From positions 1 to 32,127 of the IMG/VR virus record IMGVR_UViG_3300030106_002032: a DNA stretch of 32,127 nucleotides. The stretch is one strand, 5' to 3'. Positions 6,639-14,417 of the stretch are shown here, piece by piece. How positions within the stretch are numbered: position 1 is the stretch's first letter; each line of letters opens with the position of its first letter. The notes beneath the pieces are model-generated. The model was not told the origin of the DNA. It was given only the letters and a program-made list of their open reading frames with translations, and did not search any database. Both the position numbers and the translations under genes were made by a program. This DNA is from a virus.

Positions 6639-7220
6639 ATGTCGGTAACGATGCCGAATGAAATTGTGATGAGGTCGCCGTCAGCCTTGATTCCGTATGA
6701 TAGAAATCCAAAGACTCACCCGGCTGATCAGATTGAGCAGTTGAAGGCATCCATGCGTGAGTGGGGATGGACTATTCCGATATTGATAGATGAGGCGGGC
6801 GGGGTGATTGCCGGACACGGGCGACTGTATGCGGCATCAGAGATGGGCTTGGAAGAGGTGCCTTGCATTGTCGCCAGCGACTGGCCCGAAGATAAGAAGC
6901 GGGCCTACGTCATAGCTGATAACAGGCTGGCGGAAAATGGGGCGTGGGATGACGGCCTCTTCTTTTCAGAGCTAAGAGGTCTTAGTGATGAGGGGTTTGA
7001 TTTGGCTTTAGTGGGAATGGATCAGAATTTTAGCTTTGATGATTTTGAGCCAAACCTTGAGCCTGTGACCAGCTTTTCTGATGTTACAGACAAAGATATG
7101 GAGAGCGCCTCAAACAAGATAGACAATCAAATTCAAGGCATACAGACCGATTCATCTTTATCAGGGGTTGAGGTCATGTGTCCTTACTGCGCGGAAACAT
7201 TTACGTTTAGCGGAACATAA
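6639..7220 (+). CDS. ParB/sulfiredoxin-fold (ParB-like nuclease domain) protein with C-terminal CxxC
   Basis: Residues 10-100 form a ParB N-terminal-type domain: 'SALIPYDRNPKTHP' at 15-28, the nucleotide-binding loop 'GVIAGHGRLYAA' at 55-66, then 'VPCIVASDW' and 'YVIADNRLAENGAW'. This variant resembles the ParB domain found fused to or next to phage DNA methyltransferases, but no methyltransferase is attached or adjacent. The tail, from about 120 on, is acidic and ends in a zinc-knuckle-like Cys181-x-x-Cys184. There is no obvious ParB helix-turn-helix, so it may not bind parS itself. ParB-fold domains bind CTP or ATP and may act as NTPases or kinases. It is the first gene of the five-gene cassette, with AGGAG eight bases before its ATG. 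Confidence 0.85.
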   Translation: MSVTMPNEIVMRSPSALIPYDRNPKTHPADQIEQLKASMREWGWTIPILIDEAGGVIAGHGRLYAASEMGLEEVPCIVASDWPEDKKRAYVIADNRLAENGAWDDGLFFSELRGLSDEGFDLALVGMDQNFSFDDFEPNLEPVTSFSDVTDKDMESASNKIDNQIQGIQTDSSLSGVEVMCPYCAETFTFSGT

Positions 7221-7783
7221 TGAAGTATATCGTTCGTACCTGTGAAGGCAGAGAAGACTACGCGGCGTATCTAAAAAAGCATATCCCTGATTTGATTGAG
7301 TGCAGGGACTATGAGAGAGACCCGATGGGTAACTTTGTCAAGGCGCTAAAGGCAGCGGGGGATGATTCCTGTGTCCACCTTGAAGATGATGCGATTCTGA
7401 CAAAGGATTTCATTAACAAGGCCGGGATGGTTATTTCAACCCGTCCGGGTATGGTCATTCAATTTTTTTCAATGCGTAAGGCAGATATTGAGATTGGCTC
7501 AAGGGTAGAGCGTGGTGCCTCTTTTATGGCTACCGTTTGCTTTTACATGCCAAAGAAAATGAGCAAAGGGTTACTGGCGTATTTTCCGTCATGGGAGCGC
7601 CGGGAACAGCATCCCACAGGATTTGATCTTACTGTTGCGGATTACCTAAAGAAGACCAGACAAAAGTATTATATTCATTGCCCAAATCTAGTAGATCATC
7701 GTGTGGGCAAGTCTGAGATAGATAGCCGCCGGTCCACGAAAAGAGTAAGCGTTACATTCCAAGACCCGATAGATTTTGAATAA
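7220..7783 (+). CDS. Glycosyltransferase-like protein (GT25-like pattern)
   Basis: This 187-residue protein has features of a small GT-A-fold glycosyltransferase. A beta-alpha start 'KYIVRTCEGREDYAAYL' is followed by a DxD-like acidic motif in 'CVHLEDDAILTKDF' (Glu55-Asp56-Asp57) for the metal-bound nucleotide sugar. A second acidic site lies in 'GFDLTVADYL' (Asp136). A C-terminal 'CPNLVDHRVGKSEIDS' recalls the terminal segment of family 25 lipopolysaccharide transferases. It would transfer a sugar from a nucleotide sugar to an unknown acceptor: DNA, protein or surface glycan. It overlaps the ParB-like stop by one base and is followed by the cupin-like gene five bases after its stop. Small size and context allow a DNA-glycosylating role, but this is inference. 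Confidence 0.65.
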   Translation: MKYIVRTCEGREDYAAYLKKHIPDLIECRDYERDPMGNFVKALKAAGDDSCVHLEDDAILTKDFINKAGMVISTRPGMVIQFFSMRKADIEIGSRVERGASFMATVCFYMPKKMSKGLLAYFPSWERREQHPTGFDLTVADYLKKTRQKYYIHCPNLVDHRVGKSEIDSRRSTKRVSVTFQDPIDFE

Positions 7784-7788
7784 ATTTG

Positions 7789-8319
7789 ATGAATGTTGGC
7801 TGGAGCTATGAGTTATCCGATGACCAACGGCCCAATCCTGTGGTCCATGTTCAGCAGGTAGCGCTTCCAGAGGGGATTTTTTTCCCAACTGAGCAGTCTT
7901 TGCTTAAAGTGTTTAAGACCAATGGGTTTAAGCCGAAGGCGGGGAGGCTAAAGGCTTGGGGGCGGTCTAGGGGCGATGACGGCAAAATAAAATATAAAGA
8001 TGATCCTCACTGGATAGCAGTCAGGAATGGCACGCCTCTGCACCTTGATCCCCCTTATCCAAGGTATAGCCACCACTTAAAGGTCCGTGTTGATAATGCC
8101 TTTTTCGTCAGAGGAATTGATCAAGTGGAGCTTCCTTTGAGGAGGGGCACATTTTATGTGCTAGATACTCACAGCCCGCATCAAGTTATTAACAAGGGGA
8201 TGGTAGACGGATGGAACGTGGCGGTCTCTATTGATAGCAATTCTGTATGGGATTCAGGCAAGGCGATTAGCTGCTGCTTGGAGTTTGCGTTGAGCAATTC
8301 TTTTTACGAGGCGGCATGA
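7789..8319 (+). CDS. Double-stranded beta-helix (cupin / 2OG-Fe(II) dioxygenase-like) protein
   Basis: The ATG at 7789 gives 176 residues; a TTG at 7786 would add one. The second half has the layout of a double-stranded beta-helix oxygenase: an H-x-D iron-site motif in 'GTPLHLDPP' (His85, Asp87), strands 'HHLKVRVDN' and 'RGTFYVLDT', then a distal histidine in 'HSPHQVINKG' (His131, alternatively His128). In 2-oxoglutarate dioxygenases an Arg or Lys about ten residues after the distal His holds the cosubstrate. Here that region reads DGWNVAVSID, so the anchor is missing or comes from elsewhere (Lys136 is close). It may therefore be a hydroxylase with an altered cosubstrate site or a non-2OG cupin. 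It overlaps the IbrA-like start in an ATGA junction. Confidence 0.6.
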   Translation: MNVGWSYELSDDQRPNPVVHVQQVALPEGIFFPTEQSLLKVFKTNGFKPKAGRLKAWGRSRGDDGKIKYKDDPHWIAVRNGTPLHLDPPYPRYSHHLKVRVDNAFFVRGIDQVELPLRRGTFYVLDTHSPHQVINKGMVDGWNVAVSIDSNSVWDSGKAISCCLEFALSNSFYEAA

Positions 8320-9488
8320 AGATATTTCTAAAGGAGAATGTCTGGGATGCAGCTATAGCTAGGTTTCATCGGATTTTCGATGAGTTTGAAAATGTGGTGA
8401 TCAGTACCAGCGGGGGAAAGGATAGCGTTGTCATTATGCAGCTTGCCCTTATGGTTGCTAAGGATCGAGGCAAGCTACCGCTGAAAATGATGTTTTTGGA
8501 TCAGGAAGCAGAATATCGCATGACTATTGAGTACATGCGAAAGGCAATGTCAGATTCTCGTGTAGAACCATTGTGGATTCAGTGCCCAATTCGCCTATTC
8601 AATGCTACTTCTATGGAGCAGCCTTGGCTTAATTGCTGGGAAGAAGGCGGGGAATGGATGCGGCCCAAAGAGCAAATCGGCATCAAGGATAACGTGTTTG
8701 GCACGGATAGGTTTCACGATATTTTCCAAAAGATACTGGACTATTATTTTCCAGATAAGCCTGCCTGTTACGTTGCGGGGGTCAGGGCAGAGGAAAGCCC
8801 GACAAGGCTGGCAGGATTAACCTCTCAGCCTACTTATAAGGATATAACTTGGGGCAAGAAGCTAAACGTAAAAAAAGGCCACTTCACCTTCTACCCAATT
8901 TGGGATTGGAATCTAAGTGATGTATGGAAAGCCATCCATACTAATAAGTGGGACTACTGTGAAATCTATGACCACTTGTATAGGTACGGTATAGCCCCTA
9001 GAAACATGAGGGTTTCAAACCTGCATCACGAGACTGCGGTTCACAGCCTGTTCTTCTTGCACGAAATAGAGCCTGATACTTGGAATGCTCTAACCAAGCG
9101 GCTTGACGGGATAAATCAAGCGAAACATATGGAAAAACATGAAATGTTTGCGGTTCAGGATCTGCCTTTCATGTTCTCCTCTTGGGTGGAATATCGCGAT
9201 TATTTAACAGACCACTTGATTACCATCCCCGAAAATAGGGACAAGTTTCATAGAAAGTGGACGGCAATGGACAAAGTTTATAGTCAAATGAAGAAGCCGG
9301 AAGACCTGATAAAAAAGCAAATAGCCTCGGTATTGGTGAATGATTGGGAGTTTGTAAAGCTTGCCGGCTGGTTGAACAGTAGTCCGCTGATGATTACTTA
9401 TAGAGATTGGTTCAAGGGCAACCTAGGCAATAGGGTCAGGAAGGCAAGCAATATGATCTACATACCGGATGAGGTGACTAATGGGTGA
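8316..9488 (+). CDS. ibrA: IbrA-like PAPS-reductase-family (PP-loop, DUF3440) protein
   Basis: This 390-residue protein starts with an ATP-pyrophosphatase PP-loop: 'VVISTSGGKDSVVI', Ser32-Gly-Gly-Lys-Asp-Ser37. 'PLKMMFLDQEAEY' is the following strand, and 'CYVAGVRAEESPTRLAGL' the region that corresponds to the adenylyl-binding part of PAPS reductases. 'GKKLNVKKGHFTFYPIWDWNLSDVWKAI' and the C-terminal half match the IbrA/DUF3440 style. PP-loop enzymes activate a substrate by adenylation, often for sulfur transfer. IbrA and IbrB were described as a pair in Escherichia coli prophages as activators of immunoglobulin-binding (eib) genes, with unknown biochemistry. The next gene is an IbrB homologue with an eight-base overlap, so the classic pair is intact here inside a lytic-type gene block. 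Confidence 0.88.
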   Translation: MKIFLKENVWDAAIARFHRIFDEFENVVISTSGGKDSVVIMQLALMVAKDRGKLPLKMMFLDQEAEYRMTIEYMRKAMSDSRVEPLWIQCPIRLFNATSMEQPWLNCWEEGGEWMRPKEQIGIKDNVFGTDRFHDIFQKILDYYFPDKPACYVAGVRAEESPTRLAGLTSQPTYKDITWGKKLNVKKGHFTFYPIWDWNLSDVWKAIHTNKWDYCEIYDHLYRYGIAPRNMRVSNLHHETAVHSLFFLHEIEPDTWNALTKRLDGINQAKHMEKHEMFAVQDLPFMFSSWVEYRDYLTDHLITIPENRDKFHRKWTAMDKVYSQMKKPEDLIKKQIASVLVNDWEFVKLAGWLNSSPLMITYRDWFKGNLGNRVRKASNMIYIPDEVTNG

Positions 9489-10038
9489 CTTGAAAGAGCA
9501 TCCTGTTAGCCATGTTCAGTGGGTTGACGTAGATATGGTTCAGCCTAATGACTACAACCCTAACAATGTGGCGGGAGCGGAAATGGGTCTGCTCTATACC
9601 TCGATAAAGCATGACGGATATACGCAGCCCATAGTGACCATACGGGATGACGAGAAAGGCAAGTACGTCATAGTGGATGGGTTTCACAGGTACTTCATCT
9701 GCAAGAACAACAAAGACATAAGTGACTCAACCGGGGGCAAGGTTCCGATAGTGGTCATAAATAAAGACATCAATGAGCGCATGGCGTCCACAGTCAGGCA
9801 CAACCGGGCAAGGGGAAAGCATTCAGTCACCGGCATGTCTAATATGGTGTTCAACATGCTAGACAATGGCTGGAGTGACTCAGAGGTATGTAATCATCTA
9901 GGCATGGAGCCGGATGAACTGCTAAGGCTCAAACATATAACGGGCTTCTCTAAGCTATTCGCTGATGCGGAGTACAGTAAGGCATGGGTGACTAAGCGGC
10001 AGATCAAACTAAAAAAAGAGTACGCTGATAGCAATTAG
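9481..10038 (+). CDS. ibrB: IbrB-like ParB-domain protein
   Basis: This 185-residue protein has a ParB/sulfiredoxin-fold domain: 'VDMVQPNDYNPN' at 17-28, 'IVDGFHRYFIC' at 64-74 with the GFHR loop at 67-70, and the IbrB-characteristic 'STVRHNRARGKHS' at 103-115. A helix-turn-helix-like segment follows ('MLDNGWSDSEVCNHLGMEPDELLRLKHITGF', about 126-156). So unlike the first ParB-like protein this one may bind nucleic acid. It overlaps the IbrA-like gene by eight bases, and the next gene is the small terminase. Known IbrA/IbrB work implicates gene activation in the host. A DNA- or RNA-modifying complex is another possibility. The family assignment is strong, the function open. Confidence 0.88.
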   Translation: MGDLKEHPVSHVQWVDVDMVQPNDYNPNNVAGAEMGLLYTSIKHDGYTQPIVTIRDDEKGKYVIVDGFHRYFICKNNKDISDSTGGKVPIVVINKDINERMASTVRHNRARGKHSVTGMSNMVFNMLDNGWSDSEVCNHLGMEPDELLRLKHITGFSKLFADAEYSKAWVTKRQIKLKKEYADSN

Positions 10039-10070
10039 AGACAAATTGTGTCATCGAAAAGGTTATTTCT

Positions 10071-10622
10071 ATGATTAGCGACGCAATCAAGCAACAGATT
10101 AGGGATGAGTTTGTCCACGGGCATATGGATGAGCAGGGGGTGCGTCAGTTCCCTACCCTGTCGGCCTTGGCGATTAAGCATGACGTAAGTCAGCGGACGC
10201 TATACCGCTACAACGAGTCTGAGGACTGGCAGCGGCAGAAAAACGAGTATCAGACAGAGCTAACCCAGCGTCTGGATGACGAGCGTCTGGAGCAGTTAGT
10301 TGAGCAAGGCAAAACGCTAGACACTAATGCCCTACAGATTGCCAATTTCATGCTCGGGCGGGTCGGAAGACGGCTTCAAACCGCCGCGCAGATGGAAAGA
10401 GACAGTGACGGGCTGATGGTAATAAGTGCCCGAGAGTTGCATGAGTTATCCCAAGTTACGGCAAACGCCCAAAAGGTCGGCAAGTTAGCGCTAGGTCAGG
10501 CGCAGGAAATATCTAAGGTGTCCGCAGATGTCAGCAATCCCGAAGCCTTCTCAGCAGTTATGGAGCAACTTGACCAGCTTGCGGAATCAAGGGCATCAGA
10601 AAACCGCACAGACGTACACTGA
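10071..10622 (+). CDS. terS: Terminase small subunit (probable)
   Basis: This 183-residue protein has an N-terminal helix-turn-helix: 'TLSALAIKHDVSQRTLYRYNESEDWQRQKNEY' at about 29-60, with the Trp of a typical small-terminase DNA-recognition domain. A long helical oligomerisation region follows (65-160). It lies directly before and overlaps the large terminase by 95 bases, the usual place for the packaging-site recognition subunit. Sequence similarity in this family is low, so the call rests on the helix-turn-helix and position. The 32-base gap upstream follows the IbrB-like stop. Confidence 0.8.
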   Translation: MISDAIKQQIRDEFVHGHMDEQGVRQFPTLSALAIKHDVSQRTLYRYNESEDWQRQKNEYQTELTQRLDDERLEQLVEQGKTLDTNALQIANFMLGRVGRRLQTAAQMERDSDGLMVISARELHELSQVTANAQKVGKLALGQAQEISKVSADVSNPEAFSAVMEQLDQLAESRASENRTDVH

Positions 10623-11826
10623 GTGGCTGGCAAAGGCCCGTGATACTCAAATAACCCCGCCGGGGGATTGGCATATATGGCTAATTCTTGCCGGCAGGGG
10701 CTGGGGCAAAACCCAGACGGGCAGTATGGATGCGCTTATCTATGCCTTGAGAAACCCTGATTCCCGCGTGGCGGTTGTTACCCCTACATTTGGCGATTTG
10801 CGCCGAGTGGCGTTTGAGGGGGTGTCTGGGATACTGAAACAGCTAAGCCCCGAATGCTTGCTCCGAGGGCGTGGGCATGGGTACAACTCGTCGGCCAGTG
10901 AGATACGGCTTTATAATGGTTCTATCATTATGGGCTTCTCAGCGACGGAGCCAGACAGGCTAAGGGGTCCGCAGTTTCACCGCGCATGGTGCGATGAGCT
11001 AGCGGCTTGGAGATACCCCGAGGCTTTTGATCAGCTTATGTTTGCCCTTCGCTTGGGGGACAACCCCAGATGTGTAATCACTACCACGCCCAAACCGACG
11101 CCCTTGGTTCGCGGCCTCCTTGAGCGGAATGATGTGTTTGTAACAAAGGGGAACACGTTTGAAAACGAGGACAACCTAGCCCCGACCACCTTGGCGATGC
11201 TTAGAGAAAGATATGAAGGCACTGCATTAGGGCGGCAGGAACTATATGCCGAGGTTTTGGATAACATGGAAGGTGCCCTGTGGAACAGGGACATGATTGA
11301 AAAAGGCAGGGTAGGGAAAGAGCAAGTTCCTGATATGTCTAGGATTGTGGTCGCGGTTGATCCGGCGGTTACCTCCGGGGATGACTCAGATGAAACCGGG
11401 ATTGTGGTGGTTGGTCGCACGAATCAAGAGTTTTACGTGCTGGACGATATTAGCGGGAAATACTCCCCGGATGAGTGGGGGCGCTTGGCGGTTCGGTCCT
11501 TTTATAACTGGAACGCAGATCAAATCATTGCTGAAGTGAACAACGGCGGGGACTTGGTGGAGCGATTGCTAAGAAGCATAGATAGCAATATTCCGTATCG
11601 TAAGGTTCACGCGAGCCGAGGCAAGATGGTTAGAGCGGAGCCAATATCTGCGCTGTATGAGCAGGAAAAGGTGCGTCATGTGGGAGGGTTTGCAGAATTG
11701 GAACAGCAGATGTGTACCTATGATGGGGTCCGGGTCAAACCTAGTCCCGACAGATTGGATGCATTAGTATGGGGGCTTACCGAATTGAGCCGAAGCAGTG
11801 GCACCGCTAGCTGGAGGATCAACTGA
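10528..11826 (+). CDS. terL: Terminase large subunit
   Basis: This 432-residue packaging motor has an N-terminal ATPase: Walker A 'LAGRGWGKT' at 54-62, Walker B 'AWCDELAAW' with Asp156/Glu157, and the coupling motif TTTP at 185-188. A C-terminal RNase H-like nuclease follows with Asp278 in 'VVAVDPAV', Glu335 in 'IIAEVNNGG' and Asp411 in 'SPDRLDALVWG'. It cuts concatemers and pumps DNA into the prohead. It starts 95 bases inside the small terminase. The start is supported by AAGGTG upstream and by the length of the N-terminal lead-in ('EWLAKARDTQITPPGDWHIWL'), normal for this class. Confidence 0.95.
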   Translation: MSAIPKPSQQLWSNLTSLRNQGHQKTAQTYTEWLAKARDTQITPPGDWHIWLILAGRGWGKTQTGSMDALIYALRNPDSRVAVVTPTFGDLRRVAFEGVSGILKQLSPECLLRGRGHGYNSSASEIRLYNGSIIMGFSATEPDRLRGPQFHRAWCDELAAWRYPEAFDQLMFALRLGDNPRCVITTTPKPTPLVRGLLERNDVFVTKGNTFENEDNLAPTTLAMLRERYEGTALGRQELYAEVLDNMEGALWNRDMIEKGRVGKEQVPDMSRIVVAVDPAVTSGDDSDETGIVVVGRTNQEFYVLDDISGKYSPDEWGRLAVRSFYNWNADQIIAEVNNGGDLVERLLRSIDSNIPYRKVHASRGKMVRAEPISALYEQEKVRHVGGFAELEQQMCTYDGVRVKPSPDRLDALVWGLTELSRSSGTASWRIN

Positions 11827-13560
11827 ATGGCGCTATTTGACTTTCTGCGTCGGTCGCAACCTGCGCCAGAACAATCTAAATCAATGGTTGGCTACTTCAA
11901 TGTAGCTTCAGGGGAAGGCAGGCGTTACAAGTACGGAGACCTTGCAGACGAGGGTTACCTGAAAAACGCAATCGTCTACCGATGTGTCAATGAGGTAGCT
12001 AAAGGCGCGGCAGCGGTCCCGTATCTGATAAAGGCCGGGGAGGAGGTGATAGAGACCCATCCGGCGTGTTCTCTCCTTGATAGGCCCAATCCTCTCCAGT
12101 CAAACAATGAGTTCTTCAATGCTCTGTTCGGCTATCTCTTATTGTCAGGCAATGCGTATATCTTAAACATTGCCGGGGCCGGGGGCGCTCCCCGAGAGCT
12201 TCATCTAATGCGCCCTGACCGAATAAACATCAAGTCAGGCTCTGGCGCTGTGCCTCTGCGGTATGAGTACGTGGTGGATGGCCGGGTGCGGAGTGTTTAT
12301 GAGGTAGATCAGGAAACAGGAGCTAGTGAGCTAAAGCAGATCAAGCTGTGGAATCCATTGGATGATTTCTATGGCCTATCGCCCATGTCGGCGGCGGCTG
12401 TAGAGGTGGATCAGCACAATCTAGCCAGCAAACACAATATAAGCCTGCTCAACAACGGGGCGCGTCCCAGCGGGGCGGTTATATTCAAGCCGAGGGACGA
12501 GGGAGGCTTTACCTCAACGCTGAGTGATTCCCAGCGGCAGCAATTGCTTACTGACCTGAATAATCGCTTTAGCGGGGCACACAATACCGGAAGGCCGATG
12601 CTCCTTGAGGGGGACTTTGATTGGCGCGAGATGGGGCTGTCTCCAAAAGACATGGACTTCATCAACCTCAAGCATATGAGCGCTACGGACATTGCCATGT
12701 GTTTCGGGGTGCCTAGCCAGCTAGTCGGCGTGCCTGATGCACAAACTTACGCCAACGTGGCCGAGGCAAGGCTTGCTCTGTACGAGGAAACAATTATCCC
12801 GTACCTGAGAAAGATTGAGTCAGATATAAATGAATGGCTGATGCCGCTTTTTGATGATCGGCTCTACTTTTGTTACGACATTGACAGAATCCCGGCTTTG
12901 GCAGAACGGCGGCGGCGGACATACGAAAACATCACTCAAGCCGTAGCCAACGGCATCATTAGTAGAAACGAGGCCAGAGAGCAGATCGGCCTTTCCCCCG
13001 TTGAAGGCGGGGATGAACTGTATATTTCAGCCAACCTGTTCCCGTTGGGGTCCGCAGGAGGAGGGGAGGCAGAATCCCCTGTTGATGGGCTTGAGGATTA
13101 CGAAGAGGACGAAAAGGCCGAAGACGTTACCAACTTCCCAAAGGCTGGCGACAATAAAAAAATAAGCCTTAGAAACAGTCAGTTCCCCCAGTTTGACGCT
13201 GACTTTGCTAAGACTATGGCGGACGATGACTCTGCAATAGGCAGGAAGATATGGAGCGCAGGGGGGAACATACGGGGCAATGGGGCATATCGTAACTGGG
13301 TTGCTGCCCGTGAGGGATCAGAAACGCCATCCATTCTGGCATGGATCAGAGAAAGGGAGGCGTGGGCCGCTAGGCACTCAGTAGTAGACGGCAACCAGTT
13401 TGTAGACGGCGAAACATCTCCCACTGTGAGCAGCATTGCCGGGGTGGTTGCATTGATAAAGTGGGGCGTGATTAATCCCAAGCTGGGTGAGAGCGGGATG
13501 AAAGAGGTTGTGCGAGAAGCAAGCGCCAAGCTATCCAAGAATGCAAACGAAGCGGCTTAG
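11827..13560 (+). CDS. HK97-type portal protein with C-terminal extension
   Basis: This 577-residue portal starts one base after the large terminase stop. Residues 1-410 are a standard HK97-family portal: 'AIVYRCVNEVAKGAAAVP', 'HPACSLLDRPNP', 'LSGNAYILNIAG', 'LKQIKLWNP', 'GARPSGAV', 'FGVPSQLVG'. Twelve copies form the DNA channel at the capsid vertex. After an acidic linker (about 420-445) there is an extra domain (about 450-577) with 'SAGGNIRGNGAYRNW' and 'ILAWIREREAWAARH', then 'IAGVVALIKWGV'. I have seen this pattern as a stand-alone or fused domain in other phage head proteins. Its function is unknown. Confidence 0.93.
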   Translation: MALFDFLRRSQPAPEQSKSMVGYFNVASGEGRRYKYGDLADEGYLKNAIVYRCVNEVAKGAAAVPYLIKAGEEVIETHPACSLLDRPNPLQSNNEFFNALFGYLLLSGNAYILNIAGAGGAPRELHLMRPDRINIKSGSGAVPLRYEYVVDGRVRSVYEVDQETGASELKQIKLWNPLDDFYGLSPMSAAAVEVDQHNLASKHNISLLNNGARPSGAVIFKPRDEGGFTSTLSDSQRQQLLTDLNNRFSGAHNTGRPMLLEGDFDWREMGLSPKDMDFINLKHMSATDIAMCFGVPSQLVGVPDAQTYANVAEARLALYEETIIPYLRKIESDINEWLMPLFDDRLYFCYDIDRIPALAERRRRTYENITQAVANGIISRNEAREQIGLSPVEGGDELYISANLFPLGSAGGGEAESPVDGLEDYEEDEKAEDVTNFPKAGDNKKISLRNSQFPQFDADFAKTMADDDSAIGRKIWSAGGNIRGNGAYRNWVAAREGSETPSILAWIREREAWAARHSVVDGNQFVDGETSPTVSSIAGVVALIKWGVINPKLGESGMKEVVREASAKLSKNANEAA

Positions 13561-14365
13561 AAGTTTCCGTCGGGGCAGAATTAGCGCAGCGCGAGAGCGT
13601 CTTAGCTTCATTCGCCTTCAGCAGAATTTAGAGCGGCAGCTTTACCCCAAGCTCATTTCAATGCTTCGCAAATTTGGTCGGCGGCAAGCTGACCTGTTCC
13701 ATGACGCGAACTTTCTTCAGTTTGCGGTGATGGAGCGGGATCTGCTGGCGGATTTCAATCCTGTGATGCGGGCGCATTTCCGCCGGGTGTTTTTGTCTGT
13801 CTTTGATTTTCACAACCAGATAACTGATCTGGCCCAAAAACAAGACGTTTCAATTTTTGGGCGGAACGTGGACCTTGAGCGCATGGTTTCTGACTACTTC
13901 GCTCAGCGAGCCTTTGTGTTCTCTGGTGTGTCAGCCCGCATCTCTCAGCAGATCATCACAGTTATAGCTAGGGGAAGGGATGACAACCTTACGGTCCCGC
14001 AGATTGCCAAGGCAATACAGAGCAGAGTGGACGGGATAGCCCCAGCAAGGGCAGCGCTTATATCTAGGACAGAAACCCACTCAGCGGCCACTAGGGCTAG
14101 CCACCTTTACTATGGCAACGTCAGGGATTCTTTGGGCATGTCCATGTTCAAGACGTGGACGGCGGCGAATGATTTAAGAACGAGAAAAGAGCATCGCGGG
14201 GTCAGCGGGACCACTATCCCGATGGATGAGAAGTTTATTCTGCCAACCCCTAGGATTGGCCCGGTTAAAATTGACCACCCCGGTGATCCATCAGCCCCGG
14301 CTTATCACGTAGTGAACTGCCGATGCGTTGTGATATATTCTGACGAATTGGATCTTGTGGAATAG
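13541..14365 (+). CDS. MuF-like minor head protein (SPP1 gp7 family)
   Basis: Starting at ATG 13541 gives 274 residues, overlapping the portal stop by 20 bases; a GTG at 13508 is less likely. The C-terminal half carries the MuF signature: 'ISRTETHSAATRASHLYYGN' (about 177-196), then 'TWTAANDLRTRKEHR' (about 204-220) and the terminal 'YHVVNCRCVVIY', with two cysteines in the C-R-C core. The N-terminal half is helical and basic. These proteins sit inside the head near the portal and may be ejected with the DNA. No toxin-type C-terminal domain is fused, unlike in some MuF proteins. Confidence 0.88.
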   Translation: MQTKRLRSFRRGRISAARERLSFIRLQQNLERQLYPKLISMLRKFGRRQADLFHDANFLQFAVMERDLLADFNPVMRAHFRRVFLSVFDFHNQITDLAQKQDVSIFGRNVDLERMVSDYFAQRAFVFSGVSARISQQIITVIARGRDDNLTVPQIAKAIQSRVDGIAPARAALISRTETHSAATRASHLYYGNVRDSLGMSMFKTWTAANDLRTRKEHRGVSGTTIPMDEKFILPTPRIGPVKIDHPGDPSAPAYHVVNCRCVVIYSDELDLVE

Positions 14366-14417
14366 TTTATTTTCCACAAAACTATCCCAGTCCCATCAAA
14401 TAACCGAAAGGCTCTTT

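Noticed and set aside
11031-11420. 129-residue minus-strand open frame
   Set aside because: Antisense to the large terminase, including its catalytic region; Ser/Thr/Pro-rich shadow.
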